64,000 nt of DNA from Litorivicinus sp. (GCA_028339155.1 JAOLBK010000007.1:1-64000), one strand, 5' to 3'; positions 1-8,152 are shown, counted from the first letter of the stretch. Notes: a model not told the origin generated them from the letters alone. Translations and numbers: made by a program.

Positions 1-139
1 TCATCGACAGACCAAGCAATAGGGCAAGAAGCATCGAAGGCATTCCATAGTAGTGGCCCAAGTATTTGGAGAAAATTGCGATCAAAATGCTGATCGCGAG
101 TCCCGGCAATAATTTTTTTATTGAAGAAATATTTTGCAT
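1..139 (-). CDS. YeiH/UPF0324-like membrane protein, N-terminal fragment
   Basis: The first 46 codons of a minus-strand gene run off the left edge. The ATG is at 139-137. The fragment reads MQNISSIKKLLPGLAISILI, then a short loop (SKYLGHYYGMP) and a second hydrophobic stretch (SMLLALLLGLSM). This pattern of 'LPG' followed by a helix, a tyrosine/glycine loop and 'LLALLLG' is typical of the YeiH/UPF0324 family (annotated in databases as putative sulfate exporters, function not firmly proven). The family normally has about 10 membrane helices and 330-350 residues, so most of the gene is missing. The call rests on a short segment. Confidence 0.6.
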   Translation of the reverse strand, partial: MQNISSIKKLLPGLAISILIAIFSKYLGHYYGMPSMLLALLLGLSM

Positions 140-390
140 AATAAATGAGAAGATCTTCGCCTCTCTTAACTCCTTGGCACGACTTTAATTAAGGTACGCT
201 GGGCTTCAAGACACATCCAATGTCTCCGAACGCGCCAGAATAGGGGCAAATAAAAATTTTTTTATAATAATCTTTTTAAAGAGGTAAAACAGAAATTAAA
301 ACTATACAAAATCAGTTTTCGTAAAGTAACAATGCGGTCGTGGTATTTTTCAAGTACGTTTCAGATATGGAACTTCAACAAGGAGCAGTA

Positions 391-582
391 ATGCCAAAAG
401 TAACGAGTGAGGTTGAGACAATAGTGAGAAGTGCACACGATCAGATAATTGAGGGATTGATGGGCCTGAATGTCGAGCAACTGGCAAAAGGACTGGAGTG
501 GTCGCGAGACAATTACTCCAAACTCGACATCGAGCGATTGCTGGAAACAGCCATACAACTTCACTCCGAAGCAAGTGAGTAA
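391..582 (+). CDS. small hypothetical protein (63 aa), possible partner of the next gene
   Basis: A 63-residue acidic, probably helical protein. I start it at ATG 391 because AAGGAG lies 5 bases upstream; an in-frame ATG at 340 and another at 370 lack such a site. No family is recognised. It has no signal peptide or membrane segment. Its stop is only 3 bases before the ATG of the 152-residue gene at 586, so the two are almost certainly co-transcribed and probably translationally coupled. The small-then-larger arrangement resembles antitoxin-toxin gene pairs, but that is only an inference. The upstream region (about 240-320) is distinctly A+T rich and includes a TATAAT at 263-268. Confidence 0.65.
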   Translation: MPKVTSEVETIVRSAHDQIIEGLMGLNVEQLAKGLEWSRDNYSKLDIERLLETAIQLHSEASE

Positions 583-585
583 GTA

Positions 586-1044
586 ATGGTAATACATCAC
601 TATTCGCACGCGCCCTTTAAAGCAGAAATCGAAGAGTCGGGATTTCTGGGATTAGAAGCATGCCGTCTGGAGCACGTTGTATCAGAGGGGCATCACCTAA
701 ATCATCCTGAGGGAGCAGACTGGAGTTATCAATGGAGATCATTAAAAAAAGAACTCAAAATAAGAGGTCGATACCTTTGGTTTACGGAGCAACTATATTC
801 AAAATCTGTGGGCAACCCAGATGTTCCAAAAATTAGATTTTCATTCGATACCAAAGATATCAAGGTATATAGCTGGTTGATGCTCATGGATATAGGATCA
901 AGTGATAAAAAACGTTTTAAAAAAATGAAAGTACTCAGTGAGTCGGGGATAGCATCTGGCGATGACCCATTTAAATGGTGGGTATCCTTCGAAGCAGTGC
1001 CTCTGTCAAAATGTATTGAGATAACAGAGGCAGGATATTTTTGA
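586..1044 (+). CDS. hypothetical protein (152 aa), possibly ADP-ribosyltransferase-fold-like
   Basis: A soluble 152-residue protein with no signal peptide. It follows the 63-residue gene by 3 bases. Residues 3-20 (IHHYSHAPFKAEIEESGF) and the later LWFTE at about 64-68 follow a loose pattern seen at the N-terminus of many small ADP-ribosyltransferase-fold proteins: a His-containing first strand, a helix ending in 'I..sGfl', then a strand with 'lWfT'. I cannot confirm the fold from the sequence alone, and a conserved glutamate is not evident. No specific family is recognised. The pairing with a small upstream gene would fit a toxin-antitoxin module, but this is a hypothesis only. Confidence 0.65.
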   Translation: MVIHHYSHAPFKAEIEESGFLGLEACRLEHVVSEGHHLNHPEGADWSYQWRSLKKELKIRGRYLWFTEQLYSKSVGNPDVPKIRFSFDTKDIKVYSWLMLMDIGSSDKKRFKKMKVLSESGIASGDDPFKWWVSFEAVPLSKCIEITEAGYF

Positions 1045-1162
1045 ACCCAATACTGATTGTTCAATGTCAAAAAAACACCAGGGCCACTCTGTTACTCAAT
1101 GATCCAGGACTTTGGCTAAGGCAATCTTGAACACGTGTAGATTAATGTCTATTTATGGGAAA

Positions 1163-2281
1163 TTAGCTGGATAAAACACGCATTAATCGGGCTCTAAGTA
1201 CTTCCGCAGCTAGGCCAAATACCAGCGCGGCCATCAGATCGTAGACAAGTGCAACTGGAACCATCGAGATGATGACTAATTGGCAAGGTAGCTTAGCTCG
1301 GAAGAGCGTTATCGGGTCACATAGAATCCAGGCAGCATATAAAACTAAAGCCCCCAAAACAGCATTCGGAACCGTTTGCAGAAGAGCGATTACTTGCTCG
1401 CCGAGTAGCCCAGCAAGCAGAATGCAGGTTATACCAAATACCGCAATCGACCACCCAGTTCTGGAACCAAGTGTGTGATGGGCAACCAAACCGCCAGCCC
1501 CATGACACATGGGCATGGCACCCATAGGCGCTAGTAGCAAATTTGCAATTCCCGACGTAAAAGCCAACCGCCGCTCCGTCAGGGCTTTTTCATTTTCAGG
1601 AAAATATTCCTTTGCGATTACGGCTGTAAGGATCATTGCATTTGTAATTGTCAACGCCAACTGCGGGAAAAAAGACGCCTTAATACTCAGAACTAAGGCA
1701 TCAGAAGATGGCCAAGAAAAAGCTGGCCAATACCAGCGTTCGACCACAAAACCGATGGGTAGTTCCGGTACTAAAAACCACCACCCAAAAACTAAAACTA
1801 AGAGACAGCTGACTATTCTTAGTGCCGTTATTTGTAAAATAATCAAGCCAGCAAGCAACAACCACAAGGGACTAGATCCAAAATCTGCCAAGCCGATCGT
1901 GGTTGACACTAAACTGATTGCGAGCGCAACACGCATTCCATGGAGTACTGTGTTTGGAATTAAACACTTCAAAGAATTAGTCACATCAGTCGTGCTTAAA
2001 ACCAGTAAAACGCCACCTAAGAGAAGTCCTGTCGCCATCAAAACTTCAGGAGTTGCCATTCCAGCAATTGCCATTGCAGCAACTGCCTTCATAGGCTGAA
2101 CCGGAATTGGCAGCCGATACACCAACGCTGTCATCAGAGCGAATAAGCCAAAACCGTAAAGAATGCCAACCGGATTCATGCCTGCAACCAGCACCGTGCC
2201 CAGCATCAACGGTAAAAACGTACCCAAATCTGCATAGGCCGAGGATATTTCGGATACAACTGATCTCAATCGTTTTTCCAT
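1163..2281 (-). CDS. MOT1-type molybdate/sulfate transporter
   Basis: A 372-residue polytopic inner-membrane protein, ATG at 2281. It carries the two hallmark motifs of the MOT1-like branch of the SulP-related transporters (MFS_MOT1 domain family): an N-terminal 'YADLGTFLPLMLG' (residues about 15-27) and 'PIPVQPMKAVAAMAI' (about 58-72). Roughly ten hydrophobic segments follow, including a second repeat containing 'GAMPMCHGAGGLVAHH' near residue 255. Characterised members take up molybdate; some related proteins are called sulfate transporters. Its position beside a tungstate ABC transporter and a Mo/W formate dehydrogenase island supports an oxyanion-uptake role. It is transcribed divergently from tupB, with 117 bases between them. 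Confidence 0.85.
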   Translation of the reverse strand: MEKRLRSVVSEISSAYADLGTFLPLMLGTVLVAGMNPVGILYGFGLFALMTALVYRLPIPVQPMKAVAAMAIAGMATPEVLMATGLLLGGVLLVLSTTDVTNSLKCLIPNTVLHGMRVALAISLVSTTIGLADFGSSPLWLLLAGLIILQITALRIVSCLLVLVFGWWFLVPELPIGFVVERWYWPAFSWPSSDALVLSIKASFFPQLALTITNAMILTAVIAKEYFPENEKALTERRLAFTSGIANLLLAPMGAMPMCHGAGGLVAHHTLGSRTGWSIAVFGITCILLAGLLGEQVIALLQTVPNAVLGALVLYAAWILCDPITLFRAKLPCQLVIISMVPVALVYDLMAALVFGLAAEVLRARLMRVLSS

Positions 2282-2398
2282 AGTGTTACCACAGTATTAT
2301 TCCAACCCGAATCTTAGAGCTTTTCAAACAGGTTGCAATTTTCTACCTAAACCTCAAAATGATGCTTGCTTTAAGAAACATGAAAAAAGTACATAATT

Positions 2399-3100
2399 AT
2401 GCTTACTGATGCTTTTGCTGAGGCCTTTCATCTAATTGTCTCAGGCAGTGACGCGTTAACTGAGATCATGGCCCTATCCATCCAGGTAAGCTTAAGCGCA
2501 CTCCTTGCATCAGTGCTCCTGGGCTTACCGATTGGGACGGCACTCGCCATCAGCCAATTCTCAGGGAAACGCATCGCGATCACCATTGTGAATGCCTTAA
2601 TGGGCCTCCCACCAGTAGTCGTTGGGCTCGTTGTCTATTTAATGTTATCGCGCTCTGGACCCTTGGGGGTGCTCGAATTGTTGTACACGCCGACAGCGAT
2701 GGTGATTGCCCAAGTCGCACTAATCACTCCAATTATTGCCGCTATGACTCATCAAGTGATGAGCGATCTGCATGATGAATATAAGGATTTGTTCAAGAGC
2801 CTTGGGATTGGTACAGGTCGAGCCGTGCCAGCTTATATCTGGGACGCAAGATACTCACTCAGCACGACGGTGCTCGCAGGCTTCGGGCGTGCGATTTCGG
2901 AGGTAGGGGCGGTCATGATTGTAGGTGGTAACATCGATCATTTAACCCGAGTAATGACGACAGCAATTGCCCTTGAAACCTCAAGAGGTGAGCTGGCAAT
3001 GGCATTAGCATTAGGAATCGTCCTGTTGATGCTAGCCCTGATTGCAAACGCAGTGGCCACATGGATCCAGGGCTTTGCACAGCGTAACGCGTATGTCTAA
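2399..3100 (+). CDS. tupB: tungstate ABC transporter permease TupB
   Basis: A 233-residue permease with about five to six membrane helices. It has the ABC-permease EAA loop near residues 125-165 ('MSDLHDEYKDLFKSLGIG') and 'GFGRAISEVGAVMIVGGNI' near residue 160, which is typical of the tungstate/molybdate permeases. The length fits TupB (about 230). It is the first gene of tupB-tupC-tupA, and its last 8 bases overlap the start of tupC. The family carries tungstate, with high selectivity in characterised cases, which is relevant because the adjacent formate dehydrogenase may use tungsten. No strong ribosome-binding site is visible before the ATG. Confidence 0.9.
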   Translation: MLTDAFAEAFHLIVSGSDALTEIMALSIQVSLSALLASVLLGLPIGTALAISQFSGKRIAITIVNALMGLPPVVVGLVVYLMLSRSGPLGVLELLYTPTAMVIAQVALITPIIAAMTHQVMSDLHDEYKDLFKSLGIGTGRAVPAYIWDARYSLSTTVLAGFGRAISEVGAVMIVGGNIDHLTRVMTTAIALETSRGELAMALALGIVLLMLALIANAVATWIQGFAQRNAYV

Positions 3101-3848
3101 TGAAATTAGAATAGGTATAGAAGCCGGCATAGTTCAGTCAAATCAATCTTCCCACCGGTCGAAAATCGCTGTGCGTCAACTCTCGCTATCGTTGGGAGGA
3201 GTTCCTTTACTTCGAGACATCAATCTTGATATTCGGGGAAACGGAATTACGATGGTTCTAGGTGCCAATGGCGCCGGAAAAAGTTTGCTTTTAAAATGTC
3301 TTCACGGATTACTAAAGCCACAAGGAGGGGAAATTAAAATTGATGGCAGTCCCCATTTCGAAACCCGACAACAACAGGCCATGGTGTTTCAAAGACCCGT
3401 TCTAATGAGGCGTAGTGTGCTAGCAAATGTCACATTTGCAGCCGCAGAGAATACGGATTCGAAAGAAATCGCTGACCTTCTGAACAGGGTACACTTGGCA
3501 GAAATAGCAAACGTCCCGGCTCGATTATTATCTGGAGGAGAGCAACAACGCCTGGCCTTAGCCCGGGCATTAATCACCAAACCAAGTATACTTTTTCTTG
3601 ATGAGCCTACTGCAAGCCTTGACCCTGCTTCTGCCTTGATCATTGAACGACTAATTCAGGATACAAGTTTAACGGGTGTCAGAATTCTCTTCATCACGCA
3701 TGACATCAATCAAGCTAAACGCCTGGGGCAAGATGTTATCTTCATGCATCGGGGGGAAATTACAGAGCACACTGATAAGAATAAATTTTTCACAAACGCT
3801 GAATCCAGGGAGGCAATAGCCTACTTGAGCGGCGAACTTATATTGTAG
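3093..3848 (+). CDS. tupC: tungstate ABC transporter ATP-binding protein TupC
   Basis: A 251-residue ABC ATPase. I start it at ATG 3093, inside the last codons of tupB, giving an 8-base overlap (ATGTCTAA); an upstream in-frame ATG at 3042 would add an implausible tail. The Walker A is GANGAGKS near residue 60, the signature is LSGGEQQRLALARAL near 150, and the Walker B is ILFLDEPTASLDP. A switch His follows in 'LFITHDINQAKRLG'. The first about 25 residues precede the core and are not conserved. It should energise tungstate import with TupB and TupA. Confidence 0.9.
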   Translation: MSNEIRIGIEAGIVQSNQSSHRSKIAVRQLSLSLGGVPLLRDINLDIRGNGITMVLGANGAGKSLLLKCLHGLLKPQGGEIKIDGSPHFETRQQQAMVFQRPVLMRRSVLANVTFAAAENTDSKEIADLLNRVHLAEIANVPARLLSGGEQQRLALARALITKPSILFLDEPTASLDPASALIIERLIQDTSLTGVRILFITHDINQAKRLGQDVIFMHRGEITEHTDKNKFFTNAESREAIAYLSGELIL

Positions 3849-3873
3849 GAATGACCGGAAATAGGAATCCCTG

Positions 3874-4710
3874 ATGACAACCCGATACGACCTTAAAATG
3901 CGTAATCTCGCAATCGGCCTTATCTTTACAGCCACATTCACTAATGCTGACTCAATCATTCTTCAGTCAACGACGTCCACCAAGAATTCTGGTCTTTATG
4001 AGCATCTGCTTCCTATAATAAAAAAGGAAATTGATCTAGTAGTGAGGGTTGTAGCTGTCGGGACGGGCCAAGCAATTAAAAACGCCGAGCGTTGTGACGG
4101 CGATGTATTATTAGTACACGCGAAAGGGGCTGAAGAAGAATTTGTGAAGGGAGGATTTGGCGTTAAGCGATTCAACCTTATGTATAACGATTTTGTGATT
4201 GTCGGACCGAAAAGTGACCCAGCTAAAATTCAGGGACTAAACGATGCCACGCAAGCTCTTAGAAAAATTGCTTCTAGTAAGTCAATATTCGTGTCTCGTG
4301 GCGATGATTCGGGAACACATAAAGCGGAACTGAGCCTTTGGAGGCAGACGTGGTCTGTTCCATCTCTAATATCGGGGAAATGGTATCTTGAGACAGGCTC
4401 TGGAATGGGAACAACCCTTAACATAGCGGTCGAAATGCGTGCATATGCGATAACCGATCGGGCGACCTGGATTAAATTCGGAAACAAGCGTGACACAAAG
4501 ATTCTTGTTGAAGGGGATTCAAAGCTAGTCAACCAATACGGCATAATTCTGGTCAGTCAGAAAAAATGTCCAACGGTGAATACGGAGGCGGGGCAAAAGT
4601 TTGTGGCTTGGCTGCTGTCGGCTGAGGGGCAAAAGGCGATCGATTCGTATAGCGTAGGCGGTAATCAGTTGTTCTTCGCGAATGCGGCGAAGAATGATAA
4701 CGAACGATAG
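3874..4710 (+). CDS. tupA: tungstate-binding periplasmic protein TupA
   Basis: A 278-residue solute-binding protein. Its N-terminal signal is best seen if translation starts at Met9 (ATG 3898: MRNLAIGLIFTATFTNADS). The start of the mature region carries 'QSTTSTKNSGLYEHLLP', matching the TupA oxyanion-binding motif (TTTST.nSGL), and 'SRGDDSGTHKAELSLW' lies near residue 146. It captures tungstate in the periplasm for TupBC. The gene order B-C-A differs from the more usual A-B-C. Its TAG stop is followed in the same frame by another binding-protein domain (see next entry). Confidence 0.88.
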   Translation: MTTRYDLKMRNLAIGLIFTATFTNADSIILQSTTSTKNSGLYEHLLPIIKKEIDLVVRVVAVGTGQAIKNAERCDGDVLLVHAKGAEEEFVKGGFGVKRFNLMYNDFVIVGPKSDPAKIQGLNDATQALRKIASSKSIFVSRGDDSGTHKAELSLWRQTWSVPSLISGKWYLETGSGMGTTLNIAVEMRAYAITDRATWIKFGNKRDTKILVEGDSKLVNQYGIILVSQKKCPTVNTEAGQKFVAWLLSAEGQKAIDSYSVGGNQLFFANAAKNDNER

Positions 4711-4737
4711 ACGCTTAAATTTACAGTTGCTCAGAAA

Positions 4738-5475
4738 TTGTCAGAAAGAAATCCGATTCTATTCGCCGCCGGCAGTATGGAACACCTCCTACCAAAGCTG
4801 ATCACAGCTTACAAAAAGCGGGGGAAGAGCGCCGACATTGAAATGGTGTTTGGTCCCTCTAGCTCGCTATGCCGCAAGATTGAAGAAAACGAAATTTTCG
4901 ATTTATTTATCGCCGCGTCAACGGTTCACACGAATGCACTCCAGAAAAAAGGGATGCTTAAAAATGTCCAATTACTGGGTATTAACGAAATGGTGATGGT
5001 TTATAGAAAAGGGCTTTCGGAGCGCATAGAGCCCATTGAACGGGTCTTAAAAGATCAAAATTTAATCATCGGAATATCTACGACGGGGCTCGATCCACAC
5101 TCCAATGAAGAACCCAGTATTTTAAAGGAAATTGGTAGAATAACCGGAGAGTCAGTACCAGAGTTAACAAAACGAACTCGTCTAATCACCGGTGGCCGTG
5201 AGACTCCTAACGCGCCTAACGGAAGAAATCAGTACGGGTGGATTATGGAAACGCAACGAGTAGAACTTCTTTTTACCTATTTTTCCAGTGCATTAGCTGC
5301 AGTGGAGGACAATCTCGACCTAAGAATTGTACAGCTGCCCAGGCGTTTGCGGACTGCGGGCGAATATGGTATTGGAATAAGGCCTGGCGCAGGCGCAATG
5401 GCGGCGGATTTTTTTGAGTGGCTTTTGTCGTTGCAAGCAAACGAGATTCTTTTTGAATTGGGATTTCAGAAATAG
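4738..5475 (+). CDS. ModA-like molybdate/oxyanion-binding protein without signal peptide
   Basis: A 245-residue type 2 periplasmic-binding-protein domain. It begins almost directly with 'ILFAAGSMEHLLPKLITAY' and continues with 'FGPSSSLCRKIEENEIFDLFIAAS', features shared with ModA-type proteins (SBP_bac_11). No signal peptide precedes the domain. The only plausible start is the TTG at 4738, which has no convincing ribosome-binding site. It lies in the same reading frame as tupA, separated by a TAG stop and ten sense codons, with no other stop between. It could be a cytoplasmic oxyanion sensor or carrier, or the second half of a TupA-ModA fusion separated by a stop codon. Uptake of molybdate beside TupABC is the general inference. 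Confidence 0.72.
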   Translation: MSERNPILFAAGSMEHLLPKLITAYKKRGKSADIEMVFGPSSSLCRKIEENEIFDLFIAASTVHTNALQKKGMLKNVQLLGINEMVMVYRKGLSERIEPIERVLKDQNLIIGISTTGLDPHSNEEPSILKEIGRITGESVPELTKRTRLITGGRETPNAPNGRNQYGWIMETQRVELLFTYFSSALAAVEDNLDLRIVQLPRRLRTAGEYGIGIRPGAGAMAADFFEWLLSLQANEILFELGFQK

Positions 5476-5739
5476 AGTTTTCAGTTGTCAAAAATCAGTT
5501 TTAGGACATGGATATTGAGCTGTAATCATAGAGTGAGCGAACAGAACAGTCGGTCGTCAAGCGGTCTAAGATAGTGCCATAGTGGCCGAAAGGATATGAG
5601 TGGAGCAACTGGAAGATTTAAAAGTTCGGTTAAGATCATGATCGATCGAAGTTCTTGCGGGCAAAAAATAAAGTTGGGCACTGCATTTTTTGTTGAAATA
5701 CTGGTGCTGAAGAAGATGCTAGTGGACTGTTATTCAAGG

Positions 5740-6438
5740 TTAAAAATTTAGTTTCAATCTTTCCATTCGTTTTGTAATTAGAGTGGACGAGATGGCAAAG
5801 TTAACCCCAGCGTCGATATCAGCGTCTTTTGTGTAGATCGCTGAGATTAAACCGAGCAAATTTCCGTTGGCGTCGACCAAAGGACCGCCTGAAGAACCGG
5901 GATTTGATGCAGCATCTGTTTGAATAAATGCCTCAATCTTGTTAAATCCAAGCGCCGTCCTGAGGGGCCCGGACACGACGCCACAGCTCATGCTAACCCC
6001 AAGCCCAAATGGGTTACCCAAGACGCACACGTGAGTCCCAGGGCCGGGCGTAATATCCAAAAGTCTCAGGGGCACACCCTTCGTAGGAACTCTTAACAAG
6101 GCAAGATCAGCGTCGTGGTCCAAACCAACGACTTCGGCGTCGACCCTTCGGCCATCGGTTAGGCGGACTTCGATACGGGTGGCATTTTTGACAACATGTG
6201 CCGCGGTCAAGATTAAAAAACCGCTGGCTTTGGTATTAGGAAGGTCCACGAAAACACCGGTCCCTTCGGGAGAGGTCCGTGATGGGGCTCCGAATCCTGG
6301 TCGAGAATATCCAGGCCAAGTCGGGAGAATTGAGACCACGGACTTGTTTGATGCTACCCACGTTTGGGGACCGTGGTTCGCATGGGTCGTCGTCGAAAGT
6401 GAAAGAGAGAAGAAAAACGACCATAGGAGATTTTTCAT
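5740..6438 (-). CDS. secreted HtrA-like trypsin-fold serine protease without PDZ domain
   Basis: A 232-residue protein with a cleavable signal peptide (about residues 1-20, ending THA). The catalytic triad is visible: His81 in 'LTAAHV', Asp111 in 'DADLALLRV' and Ser183 in 'NPGSSGGPL'. The domain is DegP/HtrA-like, but the chain stops after the protease core, so no PDZ domain is present. Its ATG overlaps the stop of the WD40-cytochrome gene as ATGA, so the two are translationally coupled. It is the last gene of the formate dehydrogenase minus-strand operon. A role in periplasmic maturation or quality control of the complex is inferred only from position. Confidence 0.85.
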   Translation of the reverse strand: MKNLLWSFFFSLSLSTTTHANHGPQTWVASNKSVVSILPTWPGYSRPGFGAPSRTSPEGTGVFVDLPNTKASGFLILTAAHVVKNATRIEVRLTDGRRVDAEVVGLDHDADLALLRVPTKGVPLRLLDITPGPGTHVCVLGNPFGLGVSMSCGVVSGPLRTALGFNKIEAFIQTDAASNPGSSGGPLVDANGNLLGLISAIYTKDADIDAGVNFAISSTLITKRMERLKLNF

Positions 6439-7751
6439 TGGGTTGTGGTGGCTCGCTTAAGGTACCGAATTAAATCGTCCCGGTCCTCCTGACGCTTAAT
6501 CCGCTGCACCGGCATTTTAGACCCAGGAGTCACAATGTCGGGGCCCTCACGGAAGAGCCGATCGATCGTATCCTCATTCCATACGAGATCTTGGGCCAGT
6601 AACTCTGGAGAATATGGATAATTTTCGACCTTCCCAACCTTGCGCCCAAACACTCCATAAAGTGTTGGCCCAGCCCTGCGCTTGCTTGAAGGAGCCAAAC
6701 TATGACAGACACTACATTTACGGGCAAATTGTTGCGCGCCGTTATCGGCTGGCTCGCCGGAGTGAAAGCGCCGGGATCCGCCAGGTAACACGCTCGGAAC
6801 GATAAGATTTTCTAGGGGTATCCGGGTAATCCAATCATCGAGTCCAGCAAACAATAAATTCTCTGAATTTTCGGTTAGCTGTAACGCCCACACCGGACCG
6901 GTAACAGCTTGAAAGTCATGTTCGATTTCACCGACTACAGCATCAGCAATTACAATTCGGCCCTCTGCAGTACCGAAAGCCATTTTTTCAGATTGAGGGT
7001 CAATCGAGAGTGCTAGAACAGGTGGTCCACCAATCCAAAGTTCGATTTCCGGTCCCTTTCCGTCAAGGCTTACACTTTTCATGACACCGTTAGAACCACC
7101 ATAAGCGAGGACATTTAACTCGTGATCAATCGCAAGGACGTTGATACCGAAACCATTTTTAACAACACTACGGACATATTCACCGTTTGACAGATCCCAG
7201 TAACGAATATGTCCATCAGCGCCGGCCGAATAAAGGTTTTGTGCGTCAGGAGAAAATACAGAGGCATTTACAAGACCCCGATGGCCTTTAAGAAATCGTA
7301 TGCGGGTGCCTTTTTGGACATCCCAAATTCCGATGCGCCGGTCCCAACTCGAAGAAGCTAATTGAGTGCTATCGGAACTGAACGCTAGATGAATGATCTT
7401 GGCGGTGTGCCCATCTAGTGGAATGGGCAGAGGCGCAATATCGGGTTTCTTTAAGTCATCTACTCGCCACAAGAAAATTTGATTATCGTCACCGGCGGTC
7501 GCGAGCCAATTTCCGTCAGGGGAGAAAGTCGCCGCATTGACTGCGGCGTCATGAGCAACAAGACGTTTCAGTTCTCTAATTGGATTAGTAGCCCAAACGA
7601 CTGCGGTATAATCAAAGCTAGTGCTGACAACAAGGCGTTGACTAGCGGAGTAGGCTAGCCCCTTTATTGGTCCACCGTGACCTGTGTATCGGTCAAAAGC
7701 GAAACACGTTACCGAAATGATCCAAAGCGTTACAACGATGACAGGACGCAC
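6435..7751 (-). CDS. periplasmic WD40 beta-propeller fused to cytochrome c
   Basis: A 438-residue protein with a signal peptide (residues 1-18, 'VTLWIISVTCFA'). Residues about 20-320 hold seven WD40-like repeats (for example 'AAVNAATFSPDGNWLATAGDDNQIFLWRV' near 70-97 and 'SPDAQNLYSAGADGHIRYWDL' near 167-187). Residues about 335-435 are a class I cytochrome c: heme attachment C346-S-V-C349-H350 and a likely axial Met413 in 'GSKMP'. The propeller probably docks onto a partner while the heme passes electrons. Its neighbours suggest an electron outlet, or a sensor or assembly factor, for formate dehydrogenase. I know of no assigned function for this fusion. Confidence 0.85.
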   Translation of the reverse strand: MRPVIVVTLWIISVTCFAFDRYTGHGGPIKGLAYSASQRLVVSTSFDYTAVVWATNPIRELKRLVAHDAAVNAATFSPDGNWLATAGDDNQIFLWRVDDLKKPDIAPLPIPLDGHTAKIIHLAFSSDSTQLASSSWDRRIGIWDVQKGTRIRFLKGHRGLVNASVFSPDAQNLYSAGADGHIRYWDLSNGEYVRSVVKNGFGINVLAIDHELNVLAYGGSNGVMKSVSLDGKGPEIELWIGGPPVLALSIDPQSEKMAFGTAEGRIVIADAVVGEIEHDFQAVTGPVWALQLTENSENLLFAGLDDWITRIPLENLIVPSVLPGGSRRFHSGEPADNGAQQFARKCSVCHSLAPSSKRRAGPTLYGVFGRKVGKVENYPYSPELLAQDLVWNEDTIDRLFREGPDIVTPGSKMPVQRIKRQEDRDDLIRYLKRATTTQ

Positions 7752-7759
7752 ATATCCCC

Positions 7760-8014
7760 CTAGACACTCAATTGATTAATTCCCGAGTTACAAATACGTA
7801 TCCAAAATATATAAGGCCGTTTAATAGTCGACATCTCAACGATTTCGTGACCCGAAAGCCCACAAAATGCTGGTACATCTTTAATCGTTGTCGAGTCTGA
7901 AGTAACGAGTTTTACCAATTGACCATGGTTTAATGATTCGATGCGTTTTTTTAACTTCAGCACTGGTAATGGGCACTTGAGCCCGACGACGTCGACCTCA
8001 AGATCTGCGATCAT
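7760..8014 (-). CDS. TusA-family sulfur carrier protein
   Basis: An 84-residue cytoplasmic protein with the TusA signature 'GLKCPLPVLKLKK'; Cys14 of the CPxP motif is the persulfide-carrying residue in the family. It lies between the 41-residue membrane peptide and the WD40-cytochrome gene, in the formate dehydrogenase operon. TusA-type proteins pass sulfur between desulfurases and acceptors. Here the likely route is toward FdhD and the sulfido ligand of the Mo/W cofactor, which is inferred from position. The C-terminal tail after residue 65 (RPYIFWIRICNSGINQLSV) is somewhat longer than usual. Confidence 0.85.
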   Translation of the reverse strand: MIADLEVDVVGLKCPLPVLKLKKRIESLNHGQLVKLVTSDSTTIKDVPAFCGLSGHEIVEMSTIKRPYIFWIRICNSGINQLSV

Positions 8015-8024
8015 AATTACTATC

Positions 8025-8150
8025 TTAGTATAACCGGACAGATGGCGCGGACTGCATTTCAGCCGATGAAAATCCCATTCCGCTCATAATGTAATAAGCG
8101 GCGAATGACAACACAATGGTTGCCGCAAAAGCTGTGAACATCGTTTTCAT
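8025..8150 (-). CDS. 41-residue single-pass membrane peptide in the fdh operon
   Basis: A short gene directly after fdhC. It encodes MKTMFTAFAATIVLSFAAYY followed by a short polar tail ending SAPSVRLY. The start is ATG 8150-8148, preceded by a strong ribosome-binding site (GGGAGG, then 5 bases), and fdhC ends only 2 bases upstream. The first 25 residues form one hydrophobic helix, either an anchor or an uncleaved signal. It may be an accessory subunit that stabilises the FdhC heme subunit; this is inferred. The spacing and ribosome-binding site make a real gene likely although it is very short. Confidence 0.75.
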   Translation of the reverse strand: MKTMFTAFAATIVLSFAAYYIMSGMGFSSAEMQSAPSVRLY

Positions 8151-8152
8151 CG

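Noticed and set aside
173-192. TTGGCACGA motif resembling the -24 half of a sigma-54 promoter
   Set aside because: The -12 GC is missing at the required spacing, so it is not a sigma-54 promoter by the usual rule.
1509-2099. 196-codon frame opposite the MOT1-type transporter
   Set aside because: It is antisense to a well-supported gene, has no ribosome-binding site and gives a composition typical of a shadow frame.
5530-5600. Stretch that looked vaguely like part of a tRNA
   Set aside because: It does not fold into a cloverleaf and lacks the conserved T-loop; no tRNA was found anywhere in the window.
5596-5751. 51-codon open frame with a weak ribosome-binding site in the gap between the ModA-like gene and the protease gene
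   Set aside because: Its length is within chance expectation, it runs into the end of the convergent protease gene, and the protein resembles nothing.
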